A stretch of DNA of 29,813 nucleotides, taken from assembly GCA_964353255.1 (NCBI GenBank), contig CAYGVJ010000067.1:1-29813 (forward strand), given 5' to 3'. The notes beneath the pieces were generated by a model, which saw only the letters and a program-made list of their open reading frames with translations, had not been told where the DNA came from and ran no database searches. A program made the translations under genes and the position numbers. This DNA is from VFZS01 sp964353255. Its GTDB lineage: Bacteria > Acidobacteriota > Terriglobia > Bryobacterales > Bryobacteraceae. Shown here in pieces: positions 8,647 through 14,903 of the stretch (its first letter is position 1; each line of letters starts with the position of its first letter).

Positions 8647-8666
8647 AACAGGCATTCCTGCCTGTT
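8647..8666. repeat. Short hairpin of the ACAGGC/GCCTGT family
   Basis: AACAGGCATTCCTGCCTGTT forms a perfect 8-bp stem with a TTCC loop. It sits just upstream of the ribosome-binding site of the TolC-like gene. A near-identical hairpin (loop TTCT) occurs at 20515-20534. Confidence 0.8.
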
Positions 8667-8674
8667 TGCTATTA

Positions 8675-8755
8675 TCCTGCTTCGCAAATACCTGGACCAT
8701 GCTGCCTCGTGGGACAGGCCTTCAGCCTGTCAGTAAACAGCTTTGCGAAGCAGGA
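8675..8755. repeat. Composite palindromic element: 14-bp inverted repeat enclosing a hairpin
   Basis: TCCTGCTTCGCAAA at 8675-8688 is perfectly inverted at 8742-8755 (TTTGCGAAGCAGGA). Between the arms lies GACAGGC (8713-8719), loop CTTCA, GCCTGTC (8725-8731). The outer repeat ends two bases before the stop codon of the permease gene. The layout resembles a REPIN-like mobile hairpin pair or an mRNA-stability/attenuation structure between two co-transcribed genes. No T-run follows, so a classical terminator is unlikely. Confidence 0.75.
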
Positions 8756-8757
8756 CG

Positions 8758-9963
8758 CTATTCGTACCGCAGCGCCTCGGTGGGATTCAATCGCGCCGCG
8801 CGGCTGGCCGGCAGGAGGCCGAATACCAGTCCCACCAGAAAGGAGACTGCGAAGGCCACTGCGATCGCCAGCTTCGAGATCGGGATGTAGACGCCGCCCG
8901 CCAGGTAGCGCACGCTCAGCGGGATGACCACGCCCAGCAGGATCCCCACCAGCCCTCCCGACAGGCTGATCAGCACCGCTTCGAGTAAGAACTGCTGGAG
9001 CACGTCCCGCCGCGCCGCGCCCACCGCCATCCGCAGCCCGATCTCCCGCGTCCGTTCGGTGACCGTCACCAGCATGATGTTCATGATGCCGATGCCGGAA
9101 ATCACCAGCGCGATCGCCGAAACCAGAATCAAAACCAGCGTGAGTATCAGCGCAATGCGCTTGGCCGCGTCCAGAATGCCCGTCAGATTCTCGACCCGGT
9201 AGCGAGCCCCCGCGCGGTGCCGGCTCTCCAGTATCTGCCGCACCTCCCGCGTGACACCCTCCACCTCCTGCGCCCGCCGCACCTGCACATACATCGGTTC
9301 AATCCGCTCGACCGGCGTGAAGTACTTCAGCACCGTGATGGGCACAAGTATGGTCTCGCGCACCAGTTCCGACAGCCCGAAACTCTCGACTTTCTCCTTG
9401 AAAACGCCCACCACCGTGAATTGCAGGCCGTGGATCTTCAGAACCTGCCCCAGGGCCGCCCGCGGGTGCCCGTAGAGCCGTCGCGCCAGCGTCTCCGTCA
9501 GCAGGGCCACCTTCTGGCGGAGGGCCACGTCGCTGGAATCCAGAAACCTGCCCGCCAGCGGGACCAGGTTGCGCACCGCCGCGTAGTGGTCGTCCGAGCC
9601 GATCACCGCCACGTCCTGCTCCCGGCCCTCGATCAGCATGCGGTCGTAGTTGATCATCACCCCGGTGCCCGCCAGGATGCGCTCCGCAAGCTGGCTCCGC
9701 ACGGCCTCCACATCCCCCCACTTGATGAAGTCGGCTTCCACCGCCGCCGCCATCTGGCTGCCCGGCTCGTAGTAGGCGTACACCATGTTCGAGCCGATAC
9801 CCTGTATCTGCTCCAGGATGTACTCCCGGCTGGTCAGCGAGATGGTCACCACCAGGATGACCGAGGCGTTGCCGATCACCAGCCCCAGGCCGGTCAGCAG
9901 CGTGCGTACGCGGTTGGCCCGCAGCGCCTGGAAGCTGAACCGCAGCGCCTCGGCCAGGAACAT
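8758..9963 (-). CDS. MacB/FtsX-like ABC transporter permease
   Basis: 401 residues. It has the MacB membrane-subunit layout: one N-terminal transmembrane helix (about 19-43, RTLLTGLGLVIGNASVILVV), a large periplasmic domain (about 45-270) with MacB_PCD-like sequence, then three C-terminal helices of the FtsX domain. The FtsX signature GIGIMNIMLVTVTERTREIGLRMAVGA is intact, and the end RAARLNPTEALRYE is typical. These permeases do not pump alone: they need a LolD/MacB-type ATPase, and with an adaptor and TolC they drive export of drugs, peptides or lipids. The adjacent TolC-like gene fits, but no ATPase or adaptor gene is present in the window. It starts eight bases after the TPR gene stop; no strong Shine-Dalgarno sequence is visible, so translational coupling is likely. 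Confidence 0.9.
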   Translation of the reverse strand: MFLAEALRFSFQALRANRVRTLLTGLGLVIGNASVILVVTISLTSREYILEQIQGIGSNMVYAYYEPGSQMAAAVEADFIKWGDVEAVRSQLAERILAGTGVMINYDRMLIEGREQDVAVIGSDDHYAAVRNLVPLAGRFLDSSDVALRQKVALLTETLARRLYGHPRAALGQVLKIHGLQFTVVGVFKEKVESFGLSELVRETILVPITVLKYFTPVERIEPMYVQVRRAQEVEGVTREVRQILESRHRAGARYRVENLTGILDAAKRIALILTLVLILVSAIALVISGIGIMNIMLVTVTERTREIGLRMAVGAARRDVLQQFLLEAVLISLSGGLVGILLGVVIPLSVRYLAGGVYIPISKLAIAVAFAVSFLVGLVFGLLPASRAARLNPTEALRYE

Positions 9964-9971
9964 CAGAGGGG

Positions 9972-10838
9972 TCAGATCCCTGACAACTGCCTCAGCAGTT
10001 GCTCAGCCGCGCGGCGCGGGGGATCGTCCGGCGTCAGCGGAGATTCGAGGTAGCGTTTCAGCAGCTCGCGGGCCGTCTCCAGGTTCCGCCCGCCGCGGAT
10101 GTAGGTACTGGCCTGCTCGAAGAGCACCGTGGGGGAATCCGGAGCCAGCTTGCGCGCCTGGCGGAAAGCCTCCTCGCTTTCGTCCCAACGCCCCTGCTTG
10201 GCCAGGAACTTCGCCAGATCGAGGACCCGGCCCACCTGCTTCGGCGCCGCCTCCAGCGCCCGCCGGAACTCGTTCTCCGCAGTGTGAAACTGCTTCTGCT
10301 TCTCGGCCAGCCGGGCCTGGAGGTAGTAGTACTCCGCCGGATCCAGTTCCTTGATTCGCTGGGCCAGCGCCGCGGCCTTCTCCAGCCCGCCTCCCAGGAA
10401 CCCGGGAGCCTCCAGGTAGTACTCGAACAGGTCGCTCGCCGCCTCCAGGTTGCGGGGGTCCAACCGGACTGCCTCCTCGAAGTTCTGCCGCGCCTTCGAG
10501 GCGTAGCCCGGCGCCGTTATGAAGTTGGAGGTCTCTGCCCTCCGGCCGTAGGCGCGCCCTAGCCACAGACGGTTCACGGCGCTCAGGGGCTCGGCCGCCA
10601 CCGCCCGCTCGAAGTCCGCCGAGGCCTTCTTGAAATCGCCCAACATGTAATGGCAGCGACCAGCCCACTGGTAGACGGCGGCGTTCTTGTCGGGGATCGC
10701 CGACAAGACGCTCAGGGCGGCTTGGTAGTCTGTGCGCTCGAACAGCAGCCGCGCCCGCTCCGGTGGCGTCTCGGCGCCGGCCAGCGCGCTCGTCAGCAGC
10801 ACAGACATCCACCACGTGCTGATCCTCGCGGGCCTCAC
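9972..10838 (-). CDS. Secreted/periplasmic tetratricopeptide-repeat protein
   Basis: 288 residues starting at GTG 10838, supported by GGAGG five bases upstream. A signal peptide is likely (RISTWWMSVLLTSALAGAE). The rest is helical TPR repeats: clear units include AAVYQWAGRCHYMLGDFKKASADFERAV, ARQNFEEAVRLDPRNLEAASDL, HTAENEFRRALEAAPKQVG and RWDESEEAFRQARKLAPDSP. TPR proteins are scaffolds without enzyme activity. Being first in a closely spaced set with a permease and a TolC-like protein, it may help assemble or couple that export machinery; this is inference from position only. The end overlaps nothing, with eight bases to the next ATG. Confidence 0.82.
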   Translation of the reverse strand: MRPARISTWWMSVLLTSALAGAETPPERARLLFERTDYQAALSVLSAIPDKNAAVYQWAGRCHYMLGDFKKASADFERAVAAEPLSAVNRLWLGRAYGRRAETSNFITAPGYASKARQNFEEAVRLDPRNLEAASDLFEYYLEAPGFLGGGLEKAAALAQRIKELDPAEYYYLQARLAEKQKQFHTAENEFRRALEAAPKQVGRVLDLAKFLAKQGRWDESEEAFRQARKLAPDSPTVLFEQASTYIRGGRNLETARELLKRYLESPLTPDDPPRRAAEQLLRQLSGI

Positions 10839-10899
10839 CTTGCCTCCAGCATACTACACCTGTATGGACGCAGCTTCGACCCCGGAGGGTGCAGGGGAA

Positions 10900-11190
10900 C
10901 TACACTACCGCCCTGAGCCGCAGCACCAGCGCCAGCAGGTTCCAGATCACCACCGCCGCGAAGAAAACGTTCATCCTTCCCAGCAAATGCAGCCGGCCGT
11001 TGCGCCAGCAGTACAGGGCCAGCCCCACGGCGAATAGCTTCAAGGCGACCAGTCCGCCCAACGGCGACGGGGCCGCCTGCAACACCAGGCGCACCATTGG
11101 ATTGCCTTCCCGGACCCCATGGGACAGAAACGCCAGCGTGGTCAGCAGGTCCAGTGCTTGCAGGTAGAGGAAGTGGGCCAGACAGGTCAC
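10900..11190 (-). CDS. Small membrane protein, DUF5658-like
   Basis: 96 residues from GTG 11190. Three hydrophobic segments are visible: about 3-25 (containing LDLLTTLAFLSHGVREGNPMVR), 44-62 (LVALKLFAVGLALYCW) and 72-94 (MNVFFAAVVIWNLLALVLRL). The pattern D-L-x-T-T ... G-x-x-E-x-N-P-x-x-R in the first helix and loop is the hallmark I associate with the DUF5658 family, whose function is unknown. It is on the same strand as the CpaE-like gene, but an inverted repeat lies in the 118-bp gap between them, so co-transcription is uncertain. The start has only weak ribosome-binding sequence. Confidence 0.7.
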   Translation of the reverse strand: MTCLAHFLYLQALDLLTTLAFLSHGVREGNPMVRLVLQAAPSPLGGLVALKLFAVGLALYCWRNGRLHLLGRMNVFFAAVVIWNLLALVLRLRAVV

Positions 11191-11239
11191 CTTTGCTTGT
11201 CCGGGCCACTAGAATAAATGTGGGCTGAGCGCCGGTGAA

Positions 11240-11300
11240 TAGTACCGGCGATGCAGCCAGAGCGCTTCTGGTACTGGGCCGGGCAGCGCCGGCGGTACTA
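11240..11300. repeat. Inverted repeat enclosing a small hairpin
   Basis: TAGTACCGGCG (11240-11250) pairs with CGCCGGCGGTACTA (11287-11300) except for a three-base bulge. Between the arms, CCAGA (11257-11261) pairs with TCTGG (11267-11271) around GCGCT. It lies just past the stop codon of the CpaE-like gene, where a terminator or processing structure would be expected, but no T-run is present. The architecture echoes the element at 8675-8755. Confidence 0.6.
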
Positions 11301-11308
11301 CCCGCCGC

Positions 11309-12493
11309 CTATCGCTCGACTGCGGAACAGCTTTCCGCCGTCCCCACCGAGAAGAACTCCAGAAACCGGGGTTTCCGGCGCTCGACCACCTCGGGGGCTT
11401 CCAGCAGGCTTCGGCCCAACTCCTCAAACCGCTTGCCCAGCTTCGAAGACCCCTCCACCATCTGGCCGGCCATCATGGCCTTATGCACCCGCGCATAGTC
11501 GTTGGGGATGCTCAACTGCACCGGCGCCCCGAGCATCCGTTGCATCTCGGTCTCCGAGAGCACCGAGTACTTCTGCGCCCGGTTCAGGATGATCTGCACC
11601 CGGCTGCCCAGCTCCAGGCTGTGCAGATACCGCAGCTTCTGCGCCGCCAGATGCAAGGCCGGGACCTCCGGCGTCGAGATCAGCAGGATGCGCGTCGATT
11701 CGCACATCAGCTCCAGGGAGTACTTCTCCATCATGCCGGAAAGATCCACGCAGATCACGTCGTAGTTCCGGCGCGCGAAACTCAGCAGCGGCTGGAGAAA
11801 GGCCGGGTCGATCCGGTGGCCCGGGTTCAACCTCCCCGTCGGCAACACATCCAAGTCGCGGACGCGGGAGACCAGGCGGGTCCACAGCTCATCATCCAGC
11901 TCGTGAGCGTGCTCGACCGCGTCGATCACCGAGTACTCGCTGTTCAGCCGCAGCATGAAGCCGATCATGCCGTTGTTGAGATCGAAATCCGCCAGCAATA
12001 CGCTGGTGTCCGGGGTCCGGGCCATGTACAGGCAGGTGTGCAGGGCCACCGTCGAGGCGCCCACGCCGGGCTTGGAAGGCAGAAAGGAATACACGCGGTT
12101 GGTGCCGGCTGGCACAGTCCGCTCCACCAGGCTGGCGATCCGCAGCAGCGCTTCCCGCAGGCCCCGCTGCTCGAAAGGCGGCGCCAAAAACTCCCGGATA
12201 CCGGCCCGCATCGCCGTCAGCAGCAACTCCGGATCGCCGCTGCGACCCACCCCCACCAGCGAGGCGCTGGGCGACTTCTCCTCAACACTGCGGGCCACTC
12301 GCAGGCCTTCTTCCGCGGACTCCAGGCTGAGAAAGAACACCTGCGGCTCCTGCTGGTGGATCAGGTGGTCCAGCTCCGCCGGGTCGGGGTAGCGTCCCAC
12401 CAGCCCGGTCTGCACCATGCGGCTCTCGGCCAGCGCCCGTTCCAGCGTTCTGCCCAGATCGGCGTCCGGACAGATGATCATCCCGTGCAGCAT
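11309..12493 (-). CDS. CpaE-like ParA/MinD-family ATPase with degenerate receiver domain
   Basis: 394 residues from ATG 12493, chosen for GAGGGGG about 5 nt upstream; a longer frame to 12703 would overlap the GGDEF gene. Residues 1-110 have response-regulator-like layout, but the position expected to hold the phosphorylated Asp reads FFLSLES, so phosphotransfer is unlikely. Residues 124-360 form the P-loop ATPase with deviant Walker A KPGVGAST (131-138), the LLADFDLNNG strand and the DVICVDLSG Walker B-like strand. CpaE/TadZ proteins localise type IV/Tad pilus machinery at the pole. No cpaF, tadB/C or pilin gene is seen here, so the ATPase is an orphan within the window. It lies downstream of a membrane GGDEF gene on the same strand, suggesting surface attachment or motility control (inference). 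Confidence 0.86.
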   Translation of the reverse strand: MLHGMIICPDADLGRTLERALAESRMVQTGLVGRYPDPAELDHLIHQQEPQVFFLSLESAEEGLRVARSVEEKSPSASLVGVGRSGDPELLLTAMRAGIREFLAPPFEQRGLREALLRIASLVERTVPAGTNRVYSFLPSKPGVGASTVALHTCLYMARTPDTSVLLADFDLNNGMIGFMLRLNSEYSVIDAVEHAHELDDELWTRLVSRVRDLDVLPTGRLNPGHRIDPAFLQPLLSFARRNYDVICVDLSGMMEKYSLELMCESTRILLISTPEVPALHLAAQKLRYLHSLELGSRVQIILNRAQKYSVLSETEMQRMLGAPVQLSIPNDYARVHKAMMAGQMVEGSSKLGKRFEELGRSLLEAPEVVERRKPRFLEFFSVGTAESCSAVER

Positions 12494-12576
12494 ATCCCCC
12501 TCGACTGGCAGCTTAGGGGATCCACCACAGCCGGGCAATCGTGGTTTGCTACTAATCTCGCGGCGAGAAAACCTTA

Positions 12577-13200
12577 CTATCCTCGATTGAGGGCCCCGTT
12601 CGCCCCCTGCCCCCGCCGCCTGCGCTTGGCCTCGAACATCAGCCGGTCGGCTTCCTCCAGGCATTTCGCCAAGGGGCGGCCCGGAGTGGCGGCCAGACCC
12701 CAACTGAAGCGCACCGCCATCGGGCCATGATGGCGGATCTGGAAGCGCCCCAGACGCTCCTCGATCTCCCCCAAGCGGGCCTCGGCTACGCCGCGGTCCA
12801 GGTTGCGGAAGAAGATGACGAACTCATCGCCTCCCCAGCGAAAAGCTCGGTCATCCGGGCGGATCGAACTCCGGATGAGCTGGCCCACGCCGCGCAAGAC
12901 CTCGTCGCCTACCAGGTGCCCGAAGGACTCGTTCAGCGCCCGGAAATCATCCAGGTCGCAGACCACCATCAGCCCGTCGCAGAGCGGCTGCTCCTCCAGC
13001 CAGCGGTCGAGCGCGGAGCGGTTCCGCAGGCCGGTCAAGAGGTCAACGTCCAGCCGCCCGGCTTGCTCCCGCAGCCGGGCCAGCTCGCCCGCCAGACGCC
13101 GCAGCTCTTCTTTCTGCCGAACCGACCTGCGCAGGAAGAACCCCGCAGCGCCGCACAGCAATACCACGCCAATGACCGCCGAGACCACCAGGGTCGTCAT
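12577..13200 (-). CDS. Membrane-anchored GGDEF diguanylate cyclase
   Basis: 207 residues. It makes the second messenger cyclic di-GMP from two GTP. One transmembrane helix (about 4-24, VVSAVIGVVLLCGAAGFFL) is followed by a short coiled coil (QKEELRRLAGELARLREQ) and the GGDEF domain (about 50-200). The domain has DLLTGLRNRSAL, the metal-binding CDLDDF and the catalytic GGDEF itself at 123-127. The inhibitory I-site RPDD (114-117) lies exactly five residues before GGDEF, so product inhibition is likely. No periplasmic sensor domain is present, so the signal must come through the helix or coiled coil. AAGGG precedes ATG 13200 by a few bases. It starts seven bases after the ymdB stop, and the two are probably co-transcribed. 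Confidence 0.93.
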   Translation of the reverse strand: MTTLVVSAVIGVVLLCGAAGFFLRRSVRQKEELRRLAGELARLREQAGRLDVDLLTGLRNRSALDRWLEEQPLCDGLMVVCDLDDFRALNESFGHLVGDEVLRGVGQLIRSSIRPDDRAFRWGGDEFVIFFRNLDRGVAEARLGEIEERLGRFQIRHHGPMAVRFSWGLAATPGRPLAKCLEEADRLMFEAKRRRRGQGANGALNRG

Positions 13201-13206
13201 CGCCCT

Positions 13207-13989
13207 TTACGCCTGCTCGAGGATCAGCCTTCGCACCGCCACCGCTCGCCCGGTGCCCTCATCCACCTCCACGACTACCGAGTGTAGCTCGACTCTGCCG
13301 CGCGCGGGCTCCATGCGCACCGGCAAGTACGTCAGAAACCGGCGCAGCACGATCTCCTTCTCCACCCCGATGATCGAATCGCCCGGGCCCACCATCCCCA
13401 CATCAGTCTGATACGCCGTGCCCCCTGGCAAAATCCGCGTGTCGGCGGTCGGCACGTGGGTGTGGGTGCCAAGCACCGCCGAAACCCTCCCGTCCAGATA
13501 CCAGCCCATGGCCACCTTCTCGCTGGTGATCTCGGCGTGAAAATCCACCAGCCGGACCCTGACCGAGGGATCCAGTGAGTTCAGGATCTCGTCCGCTTTG
13601 CGAAACGGGCAGTCGATCGGCAACATGTGGGCGCGGCCCTGGAGGTTGATGACCGCCGTCTCGACCCCGTTGCGCGCCCTAACGACGCAAACCCCTCGCC
13701 CGGGCGAGCGGCCCGGATAGTTGGCGGGCCGCAACAGGCGCGGCTGCTGCTCCAGGTAGTCGAGAATCTCGCGCTTGTCCCAGATATGGTTCCCCGAGGT
13801 CAGCACGTCCAGCCCCTGGGCAAACAACTCCTCGGCCACCGCCGGCGTCAGCCCACGGCCCCCAGCGGCGTTCTCGGCATTGCCGATCACCAGGTCGATG
13901 CGCTCCGCCGAGATCACCTCGCCCAGCCGCTCCGCCAGCATCCGCCGGCCCGGCGAACCGATGATGTCCCCAACGAACAGAATCTTCAT
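13207..13989 (-). CDS. ymdB: YmdB-family metallophosphoesterase (2',3'-cyclic nucleotide phosphodiesterase)
   Basis: 260 residues, the normal length of the TIGR00282/YmdB family, from ATG 13989. A longer frame to 14127 is just read-through of the leader. YmdB hydrolyses 2',3'-cyclic (and possibly 3',5'-cyclic) nucleotides, and in Bacillus it controls the switch between biofilm and motility. Visible dimetal motifs in order are KILFVGDIIGSPGR (1-14), GNAENAAGGRGL, TSGNHIWDKREI, VDFHAEITSEK and GTHTHVPTADTRILPGGTAYQTDVGM. It is followed at once by a GGDEF cyclase gene, which puts two nucleotide-signalling enzymes in one unit. Upstream there is a perfect TGnTATAAT box and a long leader with a hairpin. 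The usual neighbour rny (RNase Y) is not in the window. Confidence 0.93.
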   Translation of the reverse strand: MKILFVGDIIGSPGRRMLAERLGEVISAERIDLVIGNAENAAGGRGLTPAVAEELFAQGLDVLTSGNHIWDKREILDYLEQQPRLLRPANYPGRSPGRGVCVVRARNGVETAVINLQGRAHMLPIDCPFRKADEILNSLDPSVRVRLVDFHAEITSEKVAMGWYLDGRVSAVLGTHTHVPTADTRILPGGTAYQTDVGMVGPGDSIIGVEKEIVLRRFLTYLPVRMEPARGRVELHSVVVEVDEGTGRAVAVRRLILEQA

Positions 13990-14145
13990 GCCGCTCAGGT
14001 CAAAAAAAAGGAGCGCTCCGCCGACCCGGAAGGTCCCGTCATTGACCCCCGTTTTGTACAGGAGCGGGTGTCCCCCGCGCGCCTTTAGGCTTCTCCATGG
14101 CCCCCGAAGGAACCGGAGCTTGCTCACCGGCGCATCAATCGAGTC

Positions 14146-14186
14146 GGACCCCCAATATTTGACTGTTGGATCAAGTTTTGGGGACC
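14146..14186 (-). promoter_or_regulatory. Stem-loop in the ymdB leader
   Basis: On the minus strand GGTCCCC and GGGGGTCC arms pair with about 8 of 10 matches, and inside them TTGA (14171-14174) and TCAA (14159-14162) close an 8-nt loop. It lies about 160-200 bases upstream of the ymdB start codon and downstream of the promoter-like box, so it would be within the 5' leader of the mRNA. Alternatively it ends the tsaC transcript; no T-run follows. Confidence 0.45.
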
Positions 14187-14219
14187 GGTTCCCGAGCCGT
14201 CAAGATACGCTCCGATTTC

Positions 14220-14228
14220 ATTATAGCA
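14220..14228 (-). promoter_or_regulatory. Extended -10 promoter upstream of ymdB
   Basis: TGCTATAAT on the minus strand is a perfect extended -10 box in otherwise GC-rich DNA. No -35 match is found at the right spacing, as is common for extended -10 promoters. Transcription would begin near 14213, leaving a leader of about 220 nt before ymdB. Confidence 0.5.
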
Positions 14229-14260
14229 GAACCGCGCCCTTCCGCGCTCTCGCCTGCGCC

Positions 14261-14902
14261 TCACTCCACGCCGCCCAGGCACTCCCGGATGTCCTTCTCC
14301 GGAACGCCGCCCTCGCGAATGATCTTCCAGGCCGGTTCCGTGATGTCGATGGTGGTGCTGCCCGCTCCGGAACACAGACCACCGTCCAGAATCAGGTCTA
14401 CCCGGCCATCCATCACGCCGAAAACCTGGATGCCGCTCCGGCAGGTGGGCTGCCCGGATATGTTGGCGCTGGTGGCAATCAGGGCCTGGCCCGTTTTCTC
14501 CAGCAGCGCGCCCGCGACCACGGCCCGCGACTGCCCCAGCGCCAGCCGTCCGGTATTGCCCGTCAGCTTCAGCGGAACCTTGGCCGCGGCCGGAACAATG
14601 ATCCTAAGCGGCCCCGGCCAAAACCGCCGGGCTAGCAGGTAGAAGCGGGCCGTCAGTTCCTTGGCCAGGTCCTCGGCCATCAACAGGTCGCTGACCAGCA
14701 GAGGAAGCGAGCGATGAGGCTCGCGCCCCTTGGCTAGAAAGACCTGGCCCACGGCGTGGAGGTTAAACGGGTCGGCCACCAGCGCGTAGAGGGCCTCGGT
14801 GGGGATGGCCACCACGTTGCCCCGGCGGATGGAGTTGGCCGCTCGCTCGATCACGTCCTCCGGGGGGTTCTGCGGGTCAATCTCGACTAGGTCGGTGGTC
14901 AT
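14261..14902 (-). CDS. tsaC: L-threonylcarbamoyladenylate synthase (Sua5/YrdC/YwlC family)
   Basis: 213 residues. It makes threonylcarbamoyl-AMP from threonine, bicarbonate and ATP, the first step of the t6A modification at position 37 of tRNAs reading ANN codons. The YrdC domain fills the protein: RRGNVVAIPTEALYALVADP at the start, the basic loop KGREPHRSLPLLVSD, RFWPGPLRIIVPA, and the SxN motif in ATSANISGQP. The end STTIDIT is typical of the family. There is no C-terminal Sua5 domain, so it is the short TsaC form. GAGAT precedes its ATG inside the end of the upstream gene; only one base separates the two, so translation is probably coupled. It may be named tsaC or ywlC. Confidence 0.93.
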   Translation of the reverse strand: MTTDLVEIDPQNPPEDVIERAANSIRRGNVVAIPTEALYALVADPFNLHAVGQVFLAKGREPHRSLPLLVSDLLMAEDLAKELTARFYLLARRFWPGPLRIIVPAAAKVPLKLTGNTGRLALGQSRAVVAGALLEKTGQALIATSANISGQPTCRSGIQVFGVMDGRVDLILDGGLCSGAGSTTIDITEPAWKIIREGGVPEKDIRECLGGVE

Positions 14903-14903
14903 G

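Noticed and set aside
8627..8687. N-terminal extension of the TolC-like protein
   Set aside because: It translates the hairpin DNA, while a good GGAGG site and signal peptide support the start at 8627.
12494..12703. N-terminal extension of the CpaE-like protein
   Set aside because: It overlaps the GGDEF gene and lacks a ribosome-binding site; ATG 12493 has a strong one.
13990..14127. N-terminal extension of YmdB
   Set aside because: YmdB family proteins begin at the KILFVGDIIG strand; the extra residues are leader sequence.
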